This document shows, piece after piece, positions 26,376-34,191 of a stretch of 44,358 bases of DNA. The DNA comes from Clostridiaceae bacterium (GTDB lineage Bacteria > Bacillota > Clostridia > DUPQ01). Under the pieces are notes generated by a model, which did not search any database, was not told the DNA's origin, and saw only the letters and a list, made by a program, of their open reading frames with translations. The translations under genes and the position numbers were made by a program. The stretch is taken from the NCBI GenBank assembly GCA_012838235.1, contig DUPQ01000076.1, positions 1-44,358 on the forward strand. Reading direction: 5' to 3'. The first letter of the stretch is position 1. Every line of letters begins with the position of its first letter.

Positions 26376-27014
26376 TCATATCTCCAAAACTATATTATTC
26401 TTTCGTTCAATTACACACCTGTTATTAAGCAGCTCGTTCATTCTACCAATGCGTTCTTCCGCTTTCAAGTCCTCCACGGCAAAACGCACCGTAACAAGCT
26501 CTCTGAATTCCGTATCCATTACAACACATTCGTCCAACAAGCGCTTGATCTTTTCGTACGACGAATAGTCCGCAGTCAATGTAAAAACGGCACAGTCTAC
26601 TCTCTTTACCAGCCCCGCCTGTTTTACGGCCTTTTTGGCACTTAAACCGTAAGTTCTTGTCAGTCCTCCCGTTCCGAGAAGTGTTCCTCCGAAGTATCTT
26701 ACGGTTACAAGGAGCACATTTTCAATGTTGCCTTTTTTCAGGACATCCAATGTCGGCAGTCCCGCCGTACCGGAAGGTTCTCTGTCGTCGGAATATCTGT
26801 GATAAACCACCCCCTGGTCGTTTACAACATAGGCATACACATGATGTGTGGCATCGGGGTATTTTGACTTTATCTTTTCCAGCTCGGCTAAGGCGTCTTT
26901 TTCCGTCTCTGTTTTTATCGCATAGGAAATGAAGCGTGATTTCTTTTCCGTTATCTCCGAAACGGCATCCTGCTTTATTGTATAGACCGCTTTATCTGAC
27001 CCCTGTCGAGCCAA
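26376..27014 (-). CDS. yigZ: YigZ/IMPACT family protein (UPF0029)
   Basis: A 212-residue protein. The N-terminal UPF0029 domain shows [43 protein letters not shown] and [19 protein letters not shown], followed by a smaller C-terminal domain. I place the start at TTG 27012-27014, where AGAGG lies eight bases upstream. It gives the normal length, whereas the frame stays open to 27065 inside dut. The start is therefore uncertain. The cellular role is unknown; eukaryotic IMPACT modulates translation. Confidence 0.85.
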   Translation of the reverse strand: MARQGSDKAVYTIKQDAVSEITEKKSRFISYAIKTETEKDALAELEKIKSKYPDATHHVYAYVVNDQGVVYHRYSDDREPSGTAGLPTLDVLKKGNIENVLLVTVRYFGGTLLGTGGLTRTYGLSAKKAVKQAGLVKRVDCAVFTLTADYSSYEKIKRLLDECVVMDTEFRELVTVRFAVEDLKAEERIGRMNELLNNRCVIERKNNIVLEI

Positions 27015-27474
27015 AACCTCCACCTCTGTCTTTCCCGATATCGGCGACACAATCGGTTTCAACAAACTCTATTTTCGGTACCTGTTGCAGCACTATCTGT
27101 GCTATTCTGTCGCCTTTTTTAATATGATAAACACCCTGACGGTTGTGCTTTTCCGTTACATAAAAGTCGCCTTCATTCACTACGGAGGTATTATGCATTA
27201 TTATCCCTATTTCATCTCTGTATCCGGCGTCTATAGTTCCGGGGCTGTTGGCCACTCTCAATCGGGTATTCAGAGAAAGTCCGCTCCTGGGACGGATTTG
27301 TATCTCATACCCTTCGGGTATTGCAACTTTCAAACCGGTCGGTATCACCCTTGTGCTGTTTATATCCAGAACCGCATCCTCACATGCACAAACATCCGCC
27401 CCGGCATCAAAGCTGTTGGCATAAACCGGAATCTTTGCATCTTTCCTTGTTTTTTCTATGTAAACTTTTATCAT
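26992..27474 (-). CDS. dut: dUTP diphosphatase
   Basis: A 160-residue trimeric-type dUTPase that makes dUMP and keeps uracil out of DNA. All five motifs can be traced: ANSFDAGADVCA, RPRSGLSLN, NSPGTIDAGYRDE, GDRIAQIVLQ and RGGGFGSTG. It overlaps zapA by 4 bases upstream and yigZ downstream. Confidence 0.96.
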   Translation of the reverse strand: MIKVYIEKTRKDAKIPVYANSFDAGADVCACEDAVLDINSTRVIPTGLKVAIPEGYEIQIRPRSGLSLNTRLRVANSPGTIDAGYRDEIGIIMHNTSVVNEGDFYVTEKHNRQGVYHIKKGDRIAQIVLQQVPKIEFVETDCVADIGKDRGGGFGSTGVR

Positions 27475-27851
27475 CTGAATTCGTTTTGAGCCTTTTTAAG
27501 CTGCTCCTCGGTCTTGGTAAGCGTTTCTTTAAGTTCGCTATTGGCTTGTGTAAGTTTTTCTATTTTAGCTTCCAGTAATCGTACACGCGACACCTGGTCT
27601 TTGGACTTTTTCTCAAACTCGTCCATAAGATCTTTCTGCTTATTAGCCTGATCTCTTTCCTTGAAGTAATCGTAAGAGACATTAACCGCTGTTAAGACGG
27701 CAGCCGTAGAAAGGCTTAACTTGGGATTCTCCCTTATTATGGAGTTCATTTTTTTATCAACAAACAATGCTATCTTTTCGATGTATTCTTCCGATTCATC
27801 GCCTTTTATCACATACTCCGTATTGCAAATTCTCACTTTAGTCGTTTTCAT
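27471..27851 (-). CDS. zapA: Cell division protein ZapA
   Basis: A 126-residue Z-ring-associated protein that bundles FtsZ filaments. The N-terminal strand pair MKTTKVRICNTEYVIKGDES and LSTAAVLTAVNVSYDYFK fit the family. The long C-terminal coiled coil (about residues 65-126) includes VSRVRLLEAKIEKLTQANSE. The start at 27851 has GGAG seven bases upstream; a longer frame to 27929 lacks the family start. Confidence 0.9.
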   Translation of the reverse strand: MKTTKVRICNTEYVIKGDESEEYIEKIALFVDKKMNSIIRENPKLSLSTAAVLTAVNVSYDYFKERDQANKQKDLMDEFEKKSKDQVSRVRLLEAKIEKLTQANSELKETLTKTEEQLKKAQNEFR

Positions 27852-28105
27852 GTTATGCTCCAATGTTTTTATGCATATCAAGTATATATTAACAGTAATG
27901 TTTTTGCAAAAGGTATGTCCCCGGCGCATGAAACTTTTAAAAAATCATGATAAAATTACATTGTAGCAAAACTACCATGAGAGTGCATTAGCTGATATTC
28001 CGACGGCAGCCGTTATATCATTCGTGTATTATAGCTCGATCACCTCTCTGCATTATAGGTCGCATATTTCTGCCGTAATGTATGGTACCAAAAGGAGGTG
28101 TTATC

Positions 28106-28366
28106 GTGAAACGAGTAAAATCGGCGTGTATTTTTCAGACACTCGTATTTGTCCAGAAACCTGAATACGGATTCAGTAAAGAACATGCATTAAAAATCAA
28201 TCGCGAAGAATTCGAGCATTATATAGCTGTTTTAGAACGTTCAAAGACAAGATATTTAATTGATGATACGGTTGAGCAGGAAGACGGTTCTATTGTTGTT
28301 CGCATAAGAAAGCAGTACAACGACAAAACCGATGTTTCCGAATACTTTAAAAAAAACGGAGGCTAA
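28106..28366 (+). CDS. Small protein of unknown function, first of a plus-strand pair
   Basis: An 86-residue protein beginning with GTG, seven bases after AGGAGG. The sequence (KRVKSACIFQTLVFVQKPEY, then HALKINREEFEHYIAVLERS) is a charged alpha/beta mix without signal or membrane segments, and VRIRKQYNDKTDVSEYFKKN ends it. I have a memory of similar short proteins in Lachnospiraceae but no function. It is followed after one base by a second small gene, so they form a two-gene operon. Confidence 0.75.
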   Translation: MKRVKSACIFQTLVFVQKPEYGFSKEHALKINREEFEHYIAVLERSKTRYLIDDTVEQEDGSIVVRIRKQYNDKTDVSEYFKKNGG

Positions 28367-28367
28367 T

Positions 28368-28610
28368 ATGAAAACGGTAGATAGAATAAGAGCAGAAATA
28401 GTCAAGCTTTACCGCACCGATCCGAACATTCATATCGATGTTTCTATGAACCGTCCAAGGGTCAGAATCAGCAATCAGGAAGCACGGATAAAAAGTGTTT
28501 ATCCGCATATTTTTAATATAGAAACACAAGGAAAATGCTATTCGGTACAATACACGGAAATTCTGACAAAGAACGTCAGAATAGTAGAACTTGAAGAACA
28601 TAATGTATAA
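28368..28610 (+). CDS. Small protein of unknown function, second of a plus-strand pair
   Basis: An 80-residue protein (MKTVDRIRAEIVKLYRTDPN, then IHIDVSMNRPRVRISNQEAR). It has an N-terminal helix, then beta-rich sequence; the strand IDVSMNRPRVRI could be nucleic-acid-binding, as an inference. GGAGG lies five bases before the ATG, inside the end of the upstream gene, which makes translation coupled. A terminator follows at 28640. Confidence 0.78.
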   Translation: MKTVDRIRAEIVKLYRTDPNIHIDVSMNRPRVRISNQEARIKSVYPHIFNIETQGKCYSVQYTEILTKNVRIVELEEHNV

Positions 28611-28639
28611 TAAAACCGCTGTTCGGTATTATTGCAAAT

Positions 28640-28667
28640 CCTTTTCTTACAAAAGGCTTTTTATTCT
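28640..28667 (+). terminator. Terminator of the small plus-strand operon
   Basis: CCTTTT/AAAAGG with a 5-base loop (28640-28656) is followed by CTTTTTATTCTTTT. The tail runs into the stop codon of the convergent methyltransferase gene. Confidence 0.7.
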
Positions 28668-29503
28668 TTTCCTGCAAATTCCATCTTATGTACATACATT
28701 TTCATCATTTTGTCACCCAACCATGCAAAAAAGCGATGTGAAAAACGAATGCCGGGACTTTTCATATCATAATAGCCTAACATATAGCCTTTTGAAGTAA
28801 CCTTTATATTTTCAGACCAATTCAATTCCTTTTTAGGATTGTTGATATAAAAGTATCCGTCTACATCGTTGATATCCATATTTTTCAACACTTTATTTAA
28901 AATTATTTTAAGCCCTAACTTTCCTACACTGTCAAAGACCAGGCAACCTTCGGGAAATCTTTTTGAAAGTTCCAACACCAGATTCTTTACTTCTTCGGTT
29001 TTGAAATAGTGGAATACTCCGGCAGCAAAGAAAATTACTCCTTCGGAGCCGTCAACCTGTTCCATCCATGAATAGTCTTTCAAATCGCAGGCAATATTTT
29101 TTTCTCTTTCTCCATCTATGATAAGTTGTTTGCGGATGGATATAACATCGGGGAAATCCACATTGACAATATGGCAAAGCCCGTTATCGCAGGCTTTCCC
29201 CGTGTCATCCAATCCGCAGCCGAGATTTACAACGGTTGCTTTAGGATACTTTTTTAAATAGTCTTTAATCTCCCATATCATATCCAACTGCCGCATTGCA
29301 GCCTCAAGGGAGCCGAATTCATACAAAAAAGATTTGTTCTTTTTCTCCAATTCCGAAAAATCGTAATCTATTCTGTTGCATAATCTCTCCGCATAAATAT
29401 CGGTATAAAGTTCGGGAAATTTTTCTGAACACATTTTTCTTCCGTATAGCGGGATAATAAGTGTTTCCTGAACGCTGTTCTTTTCTATCTTTATCTTTTC
29501 CAT
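28661..29503 (-). CDS. SAM-dependent methyltransferase, leucine carboxyl methyltransferase-like
   Basis: A 280-residue methyltransferase of the LCM/TcmP group, which usually methylates carboxyl or hydroxyl groups of small molecules or protein C-termini. Motif I is VVNLGCGLDDTGKAC (about residues 90-104), with VNVDFPDVISIRKQL as the acidic motif and FFAAGVFHYFKTEEV as motif IV. The N-terminus SVQETLIIPLYGRKMCSEKF is characteristic. It is third in a cassette with a membrane protein and another methyltransferase, under one TetR-type promoter. The substrate is unknown. Confidence 0.85.
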   Translation of the reverse strand: MEKIKIEKNSVQETLIIPLYGRKMCSEKFPELYTDIYAERLCNRIDYDFSELEKKNKSFLYEFGSLEAAMRQLDMIWEIKDYLKKYPKATVVNLGCGLDDTGKACDNGLCHIVNVDFPDVISIRKQLIIDGEREKNIACDLKDYSWMEQVDGSEGVIFFAAGVFHYFKTEEVKNLVLELSKRFPEGCLVFDSVGKLGLKIILNKVLKNMDINDVDGYFYINNPKKELNWSENIKVTSKGYMLGYYDMKSPGIRFSHRFFAWLGDKMMKMYVHKMEFAGKE

Positions 29504-29526
29504 GTCAACAACTCCTTCTTTTCAGA

Positions 29527-30243
29527 TTAGAAATTTCGGTTACCTTTACTGTCATAGTTTTCCTTTGCCTTATTAAGCATCAATAAATGCCCGCCCAGCG
29601 CCCATATATTACCTATACTGAAAGCACCTACAGTTATGGCATTTACTATCGCATGGTTGCCGAAGAAAGTTATAAGGGTTATAAGCAGTGTACCTGCCGG
29701 CATTGCAAAAACCCAGCACCAACGAGGATACGGACTGAACCCTCCCGCTACCGCCCGTATATGTGCATAACCCATTATTATCCAAAAAAGCATAAGTGCT
29801 ATACAAAGAGGTAGGGGAAAATAGCAAAAGTATTTTATAGAAGATGCTAAGGCCATATCCGGACTTGCCGTTGCCATGTACTTATAGAAAAAGCCTGCAG
29901 CAACAGAAGACAGATGAACGCCGGCACCTCCAAAAACTAAAAATCCCAAGCCTCCTATTGCATACAACTTAGCATATTTCTTTGAATAAGGCTTCAAAAG
30001 CCGATATATTCCGAAATGACCGACAGCGGCAACGGGTACACCGATAACTCCCAATATTGACGACCAAAAAAATCTGCTATCGGATATTGTAAGATACTGA
30101 GAAATCTGTCCCTCTATACCGGGCAAACTCAAATCCTTAACACCCCAGCCTATAAGAAAGTCTCCAATAAGGATAATAAAGGCACCTAACAGCCCTATTT
30201 TCATTAAAGAACTTATCTTGCTCCAATTTATGTTTTCCTGCAT
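29527..30243 (-). CDS. Multi-pass membrane protein, DUF6796-like
   Basis: A 238-residue protein with about seven hydrophobic segments (near residues 14-32, 55-78, 95-112, 135-160, 180-198 and so on), and a charged N-terminus. WSKISSLMKIGLLGAFIILI opens the first segment. It resembles proteins listed as DUF6796 in clostridia, from memory, often near methyltransferases or TetR regulators. GGAGG lies five bases upstream of the ATG. It lies between two methyltransferase genes, 73 and 23 bases away. Function unknown. Confidence 0.7.
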   Translation of the reverse strand: MQENINWSKISSLMKIGLLGAFIILIGDFLIGWGVKDLSLPGIEGQISQYLTISDSRFFWSSILGVIGVPVAAVGHFGIYRLLKPYSKKYAKLYAIGGLGFLVFGGAGVHLSSVAAGFFYKYMATASPDMALASSIKYFCYFPLPLCIALMLFWIIMGYAHIRAVAGGFSPYPRWCWVFAMPAGTLLITLITFFGNHAIVNAITVGAFSIGNIWALGGHLLMLNKAKENYDSKGNRNF

Positions 30244-30316
30244 CGTATCCTCCTGTCTTCATGTAATATTCTTCGGTTGCTAAAGTATTTCTGTCTTTGT
30301 TTGCCAAAACAAAAAA

Positions 30317-30997
30317 TTACTCCTTTCTGCAATTAAAACAGGCAATTCCTTTAACATTGCTTATTTTAAAGTCAACATACATACTGCCAAGTCTTTTTCT
30401 CAAACTGTCCATAGTTTCATAAGGCGGACTGAAAAACTTCATAGGCTGATAGATGTGACGTATTATCCAATCGGTTCGCTTATGACAGCCGGAAACATAG
30501 AAACAACCGCAGAAGACACCTCCGCTTTTCAGCACTCTAAAAGTCTCATTATATGCAGCTTCCTTATCCGGAAATGCGTGAAAACCGTTGAGTGAAAGTA
30601 TTGCGTCAAAACAGTTGTCCCGAAAAGGCAAAGCCCCTACATCTCCTTGCAGAAAAGTAATGTTCTCCAATCCCAAGCCTATCGCTCTTACTTTAGCTTG
30701 CGACATCATATCCGGCGAATAATCTAAACAAGTAATATCGGCATCGGAAAGTGTCCTGTAAAAAGGCATAGTAATTACACCGGTTCCCACCGGAACTTCC
30801 AGCAATCTTCCGGAAAAATTCTCGGGTATTCCCAAAAGAGCTTGCATTTGATAATCCGTGCAGTCTTCCTTGTTCATGTCCCAAACCAAACGAGATACCG
30901 CCCTGCCTAATAATGTGGAACATGTTATCATTCCGTCATAGAAATTATTGCTACCGGTTAGGCGATAAGCATTTTTTATCAATTCCTTTCGATTCAA
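30317..30997 (-). CDS. Class I SAM-dependent methyltransferase, UbiE-like
   Basis: A 226-residue methyltransferase. Motif I is LLEVPVGTGVITMPF (about residues 60-74), the acidic motif is ITCLDYSPDMMSQAKVRA, and motifs II and III are FLQGDVGALPFRDNCFDAIL and LNGFHAFPD. The start is TTG at 30995-30997, with AAGGA eight bases upstream; no nearby ATG fits. It is the first gene of a three-gene cassette. Its promoter, directly upstream, contains a palindrome like a TetR operator. Substrate unknown. Confidence 0.82.
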   Translation of the reverse strand: MNRKELIKNAYRLTGSNNFYDGMITCSTLLGRAVSRLVWDMNKEDCTDYQMQALLGIPENFSGRLLEVPVGTGVITMPFYRTLSDADITCLDYSPDMMSQAKVRAIGLGLENITFLQGDVGALPFRDNCFDAILSLNGFHAFPDKEAAYNETFRVLKSGGVFCGCFYVSGCHKRTDWIIRHIYQPMKFFSPPYETMDSLRKRLGSMYVDFKISNVKGIACFNCRKE

Positions 30998-31047
30998 GCC
31001 TTCTGTCCTTCTCTTCTTTTATTCGCGTAGGAATACAAACTATTACA

Positions 31048-31063
31048 GTTAGCATACGCTAAC
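31048..31063 (-). promoter_or_regulatory. TetR-type palindromic operator
   Basis: GTTAGC-ATAC-GCTAAC is a perfect inverted repeat positioned just downstream of the -10 hexamer, across the transcription start of the methyltransferase operon. Spacing and sequence resemble the operators of TetR-family repressors. No such regulator is encoded in the window. Confidence 0.65.
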
Positions 31064-31066
31064 CGA

Positions 31067-31095
31067 ATTATACTATTCGTCTTGTTTCCGGTCAA
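31067..31095 (-). promoter_or_regulatory. Promoter of the methyltransferase cassette
   Basis: TTGACC (31090-31095) and a perfect TATAAT (31067-31072) are separated by exactly 17 bases on the minus strand, immediately before the operator. Confidence 0.78.
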
Positions 31096-31117
31096 GAAAT
31101 ATTTCTATATTCTGTTC

Positions 31118-31210
31118 TTACACCAACCGGATGTACCGCCTACCAATAACCGAGCGGAACGGTTAGATAGAATTGTTAAACGGAAAGTAAAGCAAAACGG
31201 CTTTTTCGAA
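31118..31210 (+). pseudogene. Transposase remnant (IS66-like C-terminal piece)
   Basis: In the frame at 31118-31210 the translation reads LHQPDVPPTNNRAERLDRIV, then KRKVKQNGFFE. The VPxTNNxAER...RxxVKRK pattern is typical of the C-terminal part of IS66-type and related DDE transposases. There is no start, no catalytic domain and no downstream C-terminus, so this is a decayed fragment of about 30 codons. It lies in the otherwise empty stretch 31100-31338, next to the regulator-less cassette. Family assignment is tentative. Confidence 0.55.
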
Positions 31211-31338
31211 GTGATGAAAATTTACAGGCATACTATAGCTCTAAGTAGGCGGAACATTCATGTAATTCGTGTATGTGTTTTAATCATACAATGCATATGA
31301 CATTACATAAGAAATATTATGTTTTTAAAGGTAACAAA

Positions 31339-32031
31339 TCAGTTATTATTTCTATCCGGGAGTATAAGAGTAGTAAATAAACCGGATATTTCATTTTTAC
31401 TGTTAAAGGCAATATTATAATATACTACTTGACCATTTCCATGTATTACAGGATAAGACAAAAAAGTATATTCTTCATTAATATATACTTTAACAGGATC
31501 TTCTATTTTACCTATCTGACCATATTCTCTTATAGTTCTTTCCATCGCTTGAGAATATATATTCTTGCTGACAAATTTGTTCATATTCCTGTTAAGAACA
31601 TAATTTTTAACCATTTTATCATATTCTTTATTGGTAAGATCGGTTATGTAATCTTCTGCTTTACTTTCAATAGTGTCATAAACATCATTTTCTGTATACG
31701 GAGTATTCCTACAGAAATATGAGATCATAAATATGATAAAAACGGCTAATATAATACCAATCTTTACTCTGTAATCGATTTCTTTATTCTTAAACATAAG
31801 CGTCAAAATTGCAATCAATGTAATTGAAATTAAGATTATTAAAATACCCAGTAAAATACTATTGGTAATGATTACTGATTTAAACATGCTTAAATTACCA
31901 TCTCTTATAACTTTCGGCGTATCATAATCACCAATTCTTATTTCTCTTAAATATCCGCCAGCGGTAAGTATTGCATACATTATGCCAACCATAAGTGACG
32001 AAGGCAGAACTTTGGACAAAAAATCTTTCAT
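31339..32031 (-). CDS. Membrane protein of unknown function with an NTF2-like C-terminal domain
   Basis: A 230-residue protein with hydrophobic segments at about residues 10-25, 50-80 and 85-105. A soluble C-terminal half (about 115-230) resembles DUF3887/NTF2-like domains of clostridial exported proteins (DYITDLTNKEYDKMVKNYV, YIVNE-type strands, FTTLILPDR); this is inferred from pattern. It has its own promoter at 32087-32115 and GAGAG before the ATG. Low GC compared with core genes fits the accessory setting. No named function. Confidence 0.72.
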   Translation of the reverse strand: MKDFLSKVLPSSLMVGIMYAILTAGGYLREIRIGDYDTPKVIRDGNLSMFKSVIITNSILLGILIILISITLIAILTLMFKNKEIDYRVKIGIILAVFIIFMISYFCRNTPYTENDVYDTIESKAEDYITDLTNKEYDKMVKNYVLNRNMNKFVSKNIYSQAMERTIREYGQIGKIEDPVKVYINEEYTFLSYPVIHGNGQVVYYNIAFNSKNEISGLFTTLILPDRNNN

Positions 32032-32086
32032 AATAAACTCTCATTCTTAAAATATCATTCTCAATATCTATTATTACACATTATTC

Positions 32087-32115
32087 ATTGTATGTTAACT
32101 GCATATTTCATTCAA
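32087..32115 (-). promoter_or_regulatory. Promoter of the 31339-32031 membrane-protein gene
   Basis: TTGAAT (32110-32115) and TACAAT (32087-32092) are spaced by 17 bases on the minus strand, about 55 bases before the start codon. Confidence 0.6.
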
Positions 32116-32213
32116 GCAGCTCCTTCATCATTCCGTCAACATCGGTATATCCTTTATGCCTGTTCCCTTATATCTGACATAAAAATATATTAACCGCTGT
32201 TTTTATAATACCC

Positions 32214-32251
32214 AAATCTGAAAAGAGTTGCTGAGTCTGCTTTTCAGATTT
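32214..32251. terminator. Long hairpin after the VWA gene
   Basis: A 12-bp perfect stem (AAATCTGAAAAG / CTTTTCAGATTT) with a 14-base loop lies just after the VWA stop. The T-rich tail is better on the plus strand (TTTATTC) than on the minus strand, so its direction of action is unclear. Confidence 0.5.
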
Positions 32252-32265
32252 TATTCAATCTTTTC

Positions 32266-32919
32266 TTATTTCTTCTTTCCTCTTTTTTTCACATCCTTAC
32301 GTATCTCCTCAAAGCAACTGTCGTCAACCTCTCCCGACTTACGGAACGAAGTCACGGCATCCGCCATAACTCTGTAGTTTAGAGCAGTACCTTTCTTGTC
32401 GGACAAATAGTCTACCGCTCTGTTACGTGAAATACCGTATCTTTCGGCTGTCTCCACTGCATCGATATTGGCTCCGAGGAATACAAACTCCCATCCGTTC
32501 TTCTCTTTTTGTCTTTCCACCAATGCTCTTACCTTATCGGCAGTATACTCTTTACTGGAGTTTTCCTGTCCGTCCGTTATGATAACAAACATAACCTTTT
32601 CGGCACGATACTCTTCGGCTGTGTTTTTTTGTACATTGTCAATCTTGTTGATGGTCTTGCCCATTGCGTCAATAAGAGCCGTAGAGCCTCCGACATAATA
32701 CTCTTTTTCGGTAATAGGGGCGATTGCCTTGATGTCTATGCGGTCGTGTATGAGTTCATAGTCGTTGTCGAATAAGACAGTGGTAACAAAGCACTCTCCG
32801 TCTACTTTTTTTTGTTTTGCAAGCATGGAATTGAAACCGCCTATGGTGTCGCTTTCCAGTCCGCTCATAGAACCGCTTTTGTCGAGAATAAATACCAGTT
32901 CAGTTAATCCTTTTTTCAT
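32266..32919 (-). CDS. von Willebrand factor A-domain protein (MIDAS-containing)
   Basis: A 217-residue soluble single-domain VWA protein. The metal site DxSxS is present in FILDKSGSMSG (Asp13, Ser15, Ser17). The MIDAS Thr is in GSTALIDAMG and the Asp is in FVIITDGQENSSK. The C-terminus is very basic (RKDVKKRGKKK). There is no signal peptide or membrane segment, so it acts in the cytoplasm. Such proteins usually hold ion-dependent protein contacts; TerY-like stress proteins are comparable. It lies 90 bases after the macro-domain gene, on the same strand, and GGAGG lies eight bases before the ATG. Confidence 0.88.
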   Translation of the reverse strand: MKKGLTELVFILDKSGSMSGLESDTIGGFNSMLAKQKKVDGECFVTTVLFDNDYELIHDRIDIKAIAPITEKEYYVGGSTALIDAMGKTINKIDNVQKNTAEEYRAEKVMFVIITDGQENSSKEYTADKVRALVERQKEKNGWEFVFLGANIDAVETAERYGISRNRAVDYLSDKKGTALNYRVMADAVTSFRKSGEVDDSCFEEIRKDVKKRGKKK

Positions 32920-33009
32920 TTCAGTGACCTCCTTTTTTAATAAACTGTTTCTTACAATTCAATGATACTACCTTCTTTAAAATACTCGGTCGCCCGGGAA
33001 GCGACATTT

Positions 33010-34026
33010 TTAATTTCCTAAAAGCGGTTGATCATATTCAAACAATACCTCGTTTATCTGGAAAATGTCATACTTACCGTTTATGATAAAGTACTCCACG
33101 ATAACATCGAATTTGACGGCATGGGACAGTGCATAACCCGCACGCTTCAATAAGGCCTCGGTTTCTTCAAGTGACAGTTTCAAAGCCACTGCTATGGCAA
33201 TAGCGGTGCGCTTGCTGGGCATATAACCCTTACCGCTTCTTATTTTCGAGAACAGTCTTCTGTCCAGATTTGCCCGTTTGTAAACTTCAACATCGGTCAT
33301 GCCTTTGGAGTCGATAAGACGAAGAAGCATATCGGAAAAAGGCTCATCAAGGTTTCCTATAACATCGTCCAGTGTTGTGGCTGCATCAGCGGATTCATAC
33401 ATGGGACCAAAACAGCGATTAATGCTTGCTTTTGCTTTGCGCATAGTACGACTTTCCGCACCTAAAAACCTTTCTCTTTTTACCTCGTGTCTTTCGACAT
33501 AATGCTCGTCAATATAGCTCTTGACATCCCCTAACAGTTCTCTGCCTATAACAAATGCCGATTTATCAAACAGCACAAGATATATATCGATATCCTGTTC
33601 TTTCAGAAAATCCCGTATTGCGGAGGTCGCAACCTGAAGGGCTTGGTCTTTGGGATATCCGTAAATGCCGCCGGATATGAGCGGAAAAGCAATGCTTTCG
33701 CATTTGTATTCCACTGCAAGACGTAAAGATTCCGTATAGGAGGAACGTAAGAGTCTCTCGCTTTCCTTTGCGGTCTGCATGTTGTATATAGGACCTGCCG
33801 TATGAATGATAAACTTGGCGGGTAAATCAAAACCGGGAGTTATAACGGCTTTTCCCGTTTCAATAGGAGCAAGCTTGTCGCAAGCAGCCTGAAGTGCTTC
33901 TGCTCCGGCAGCTCTGAAAATGGCTCCGCAAACACCGCCGCCCATTTTTAGTCGGGTGTTGGCCGCATTGACTACGGCATCAACTTTCATTTTAGTTATG
34001 TCCTGACGAATAATGTTAAAGGGCAT
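33010..34026 (-). CDS. Macro-domain (ADP-ribose) protein with C-terminal HTH-like region
   Basis: A 338-residue protein. The N-terminal macro domain (about residues 1-170) has VVNAANTRLKMGGGVCGAIF, ITPGFDLPAKFIIHTAGP and SGGIYGYPKDQA, motifs for binding ADP-ribose and often removing it from proteins or O-acetyl-ADP-ribose. A linker carries MRKAKASINRCFG. The C-terminal part (about 225-338) contains a helix-turn-helix-like stretch (VYKRANLDRRLFSKIRSGKG, then SKRTAIAIAVALKLSLEETE). A TATAAT hexamer lies at 34075-34080. The architecture suggests ADP-ribose-sensing regulation, as an inference. It lies just upstream of the VWA gene, which may be its partner. Confidence 0.85.
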   Translation of the reverse strand: MPFNIIRQDITKMKVDAVVNAANTRLKMGGGVCGAIFRAAGAEALQAACDKLAPIETGKAVITPGFDLPAKFIIHTAGPIYNMQTAKESERLLRSSYTESLRLAVEYKCESIAFPLISGGIYGYPKDQALQVATSAIRDFLKEQDIDIYLVLFDKSAFVIGRELLGDVKSYIDEHYVERHEVKRERFLGAESRTMRKAKASINRCFGPMYESADAATTLDDVIGNLDEPFSDMLLRLIDSKGMTDVEVYKRANLDRRLFSKIRSGKGYMPSKRTAIAIAVALKLSLEETEALLKRAGYALSHAVKFDVIVEYFIINGKYDIFQINEVLFEYDQPLLGN

Positions 34027-34143
34027 AAATACTTCACCTCTTAAATAAATCTTATGTCATAGTATCTCTTCTTAATTATACACCAATCAACAGGTATATA
34101 TGCTACGCTGTTTTTCTTTCGGACTTTTGTTTTTCATCTGTGA

Positions 34144-34172
34144 AACATGTTTCTTAGGACAAGAAACATGTT
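34144..34172. repeat. Perfect inverted repeat between exonuclease and macro-domain genes
   Basis: AACATGTTTCTT and AAGAAACATGTT form a 12-bp perfect stem with a 5-base loop. It sits after the exonuclease stop and could be a terminator without a T-run, or an operator upstream of the macro-domain gene. Confidence 0.55.
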
Positions 34173-34191
34173 ATACGGTTATCCTCTGTTT

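Noticed and set aside
27015-27065. N-terminal extension of yigZ
   Set aside because: Runs through the dut coding region; the TTG at 27014 gives the normal length.
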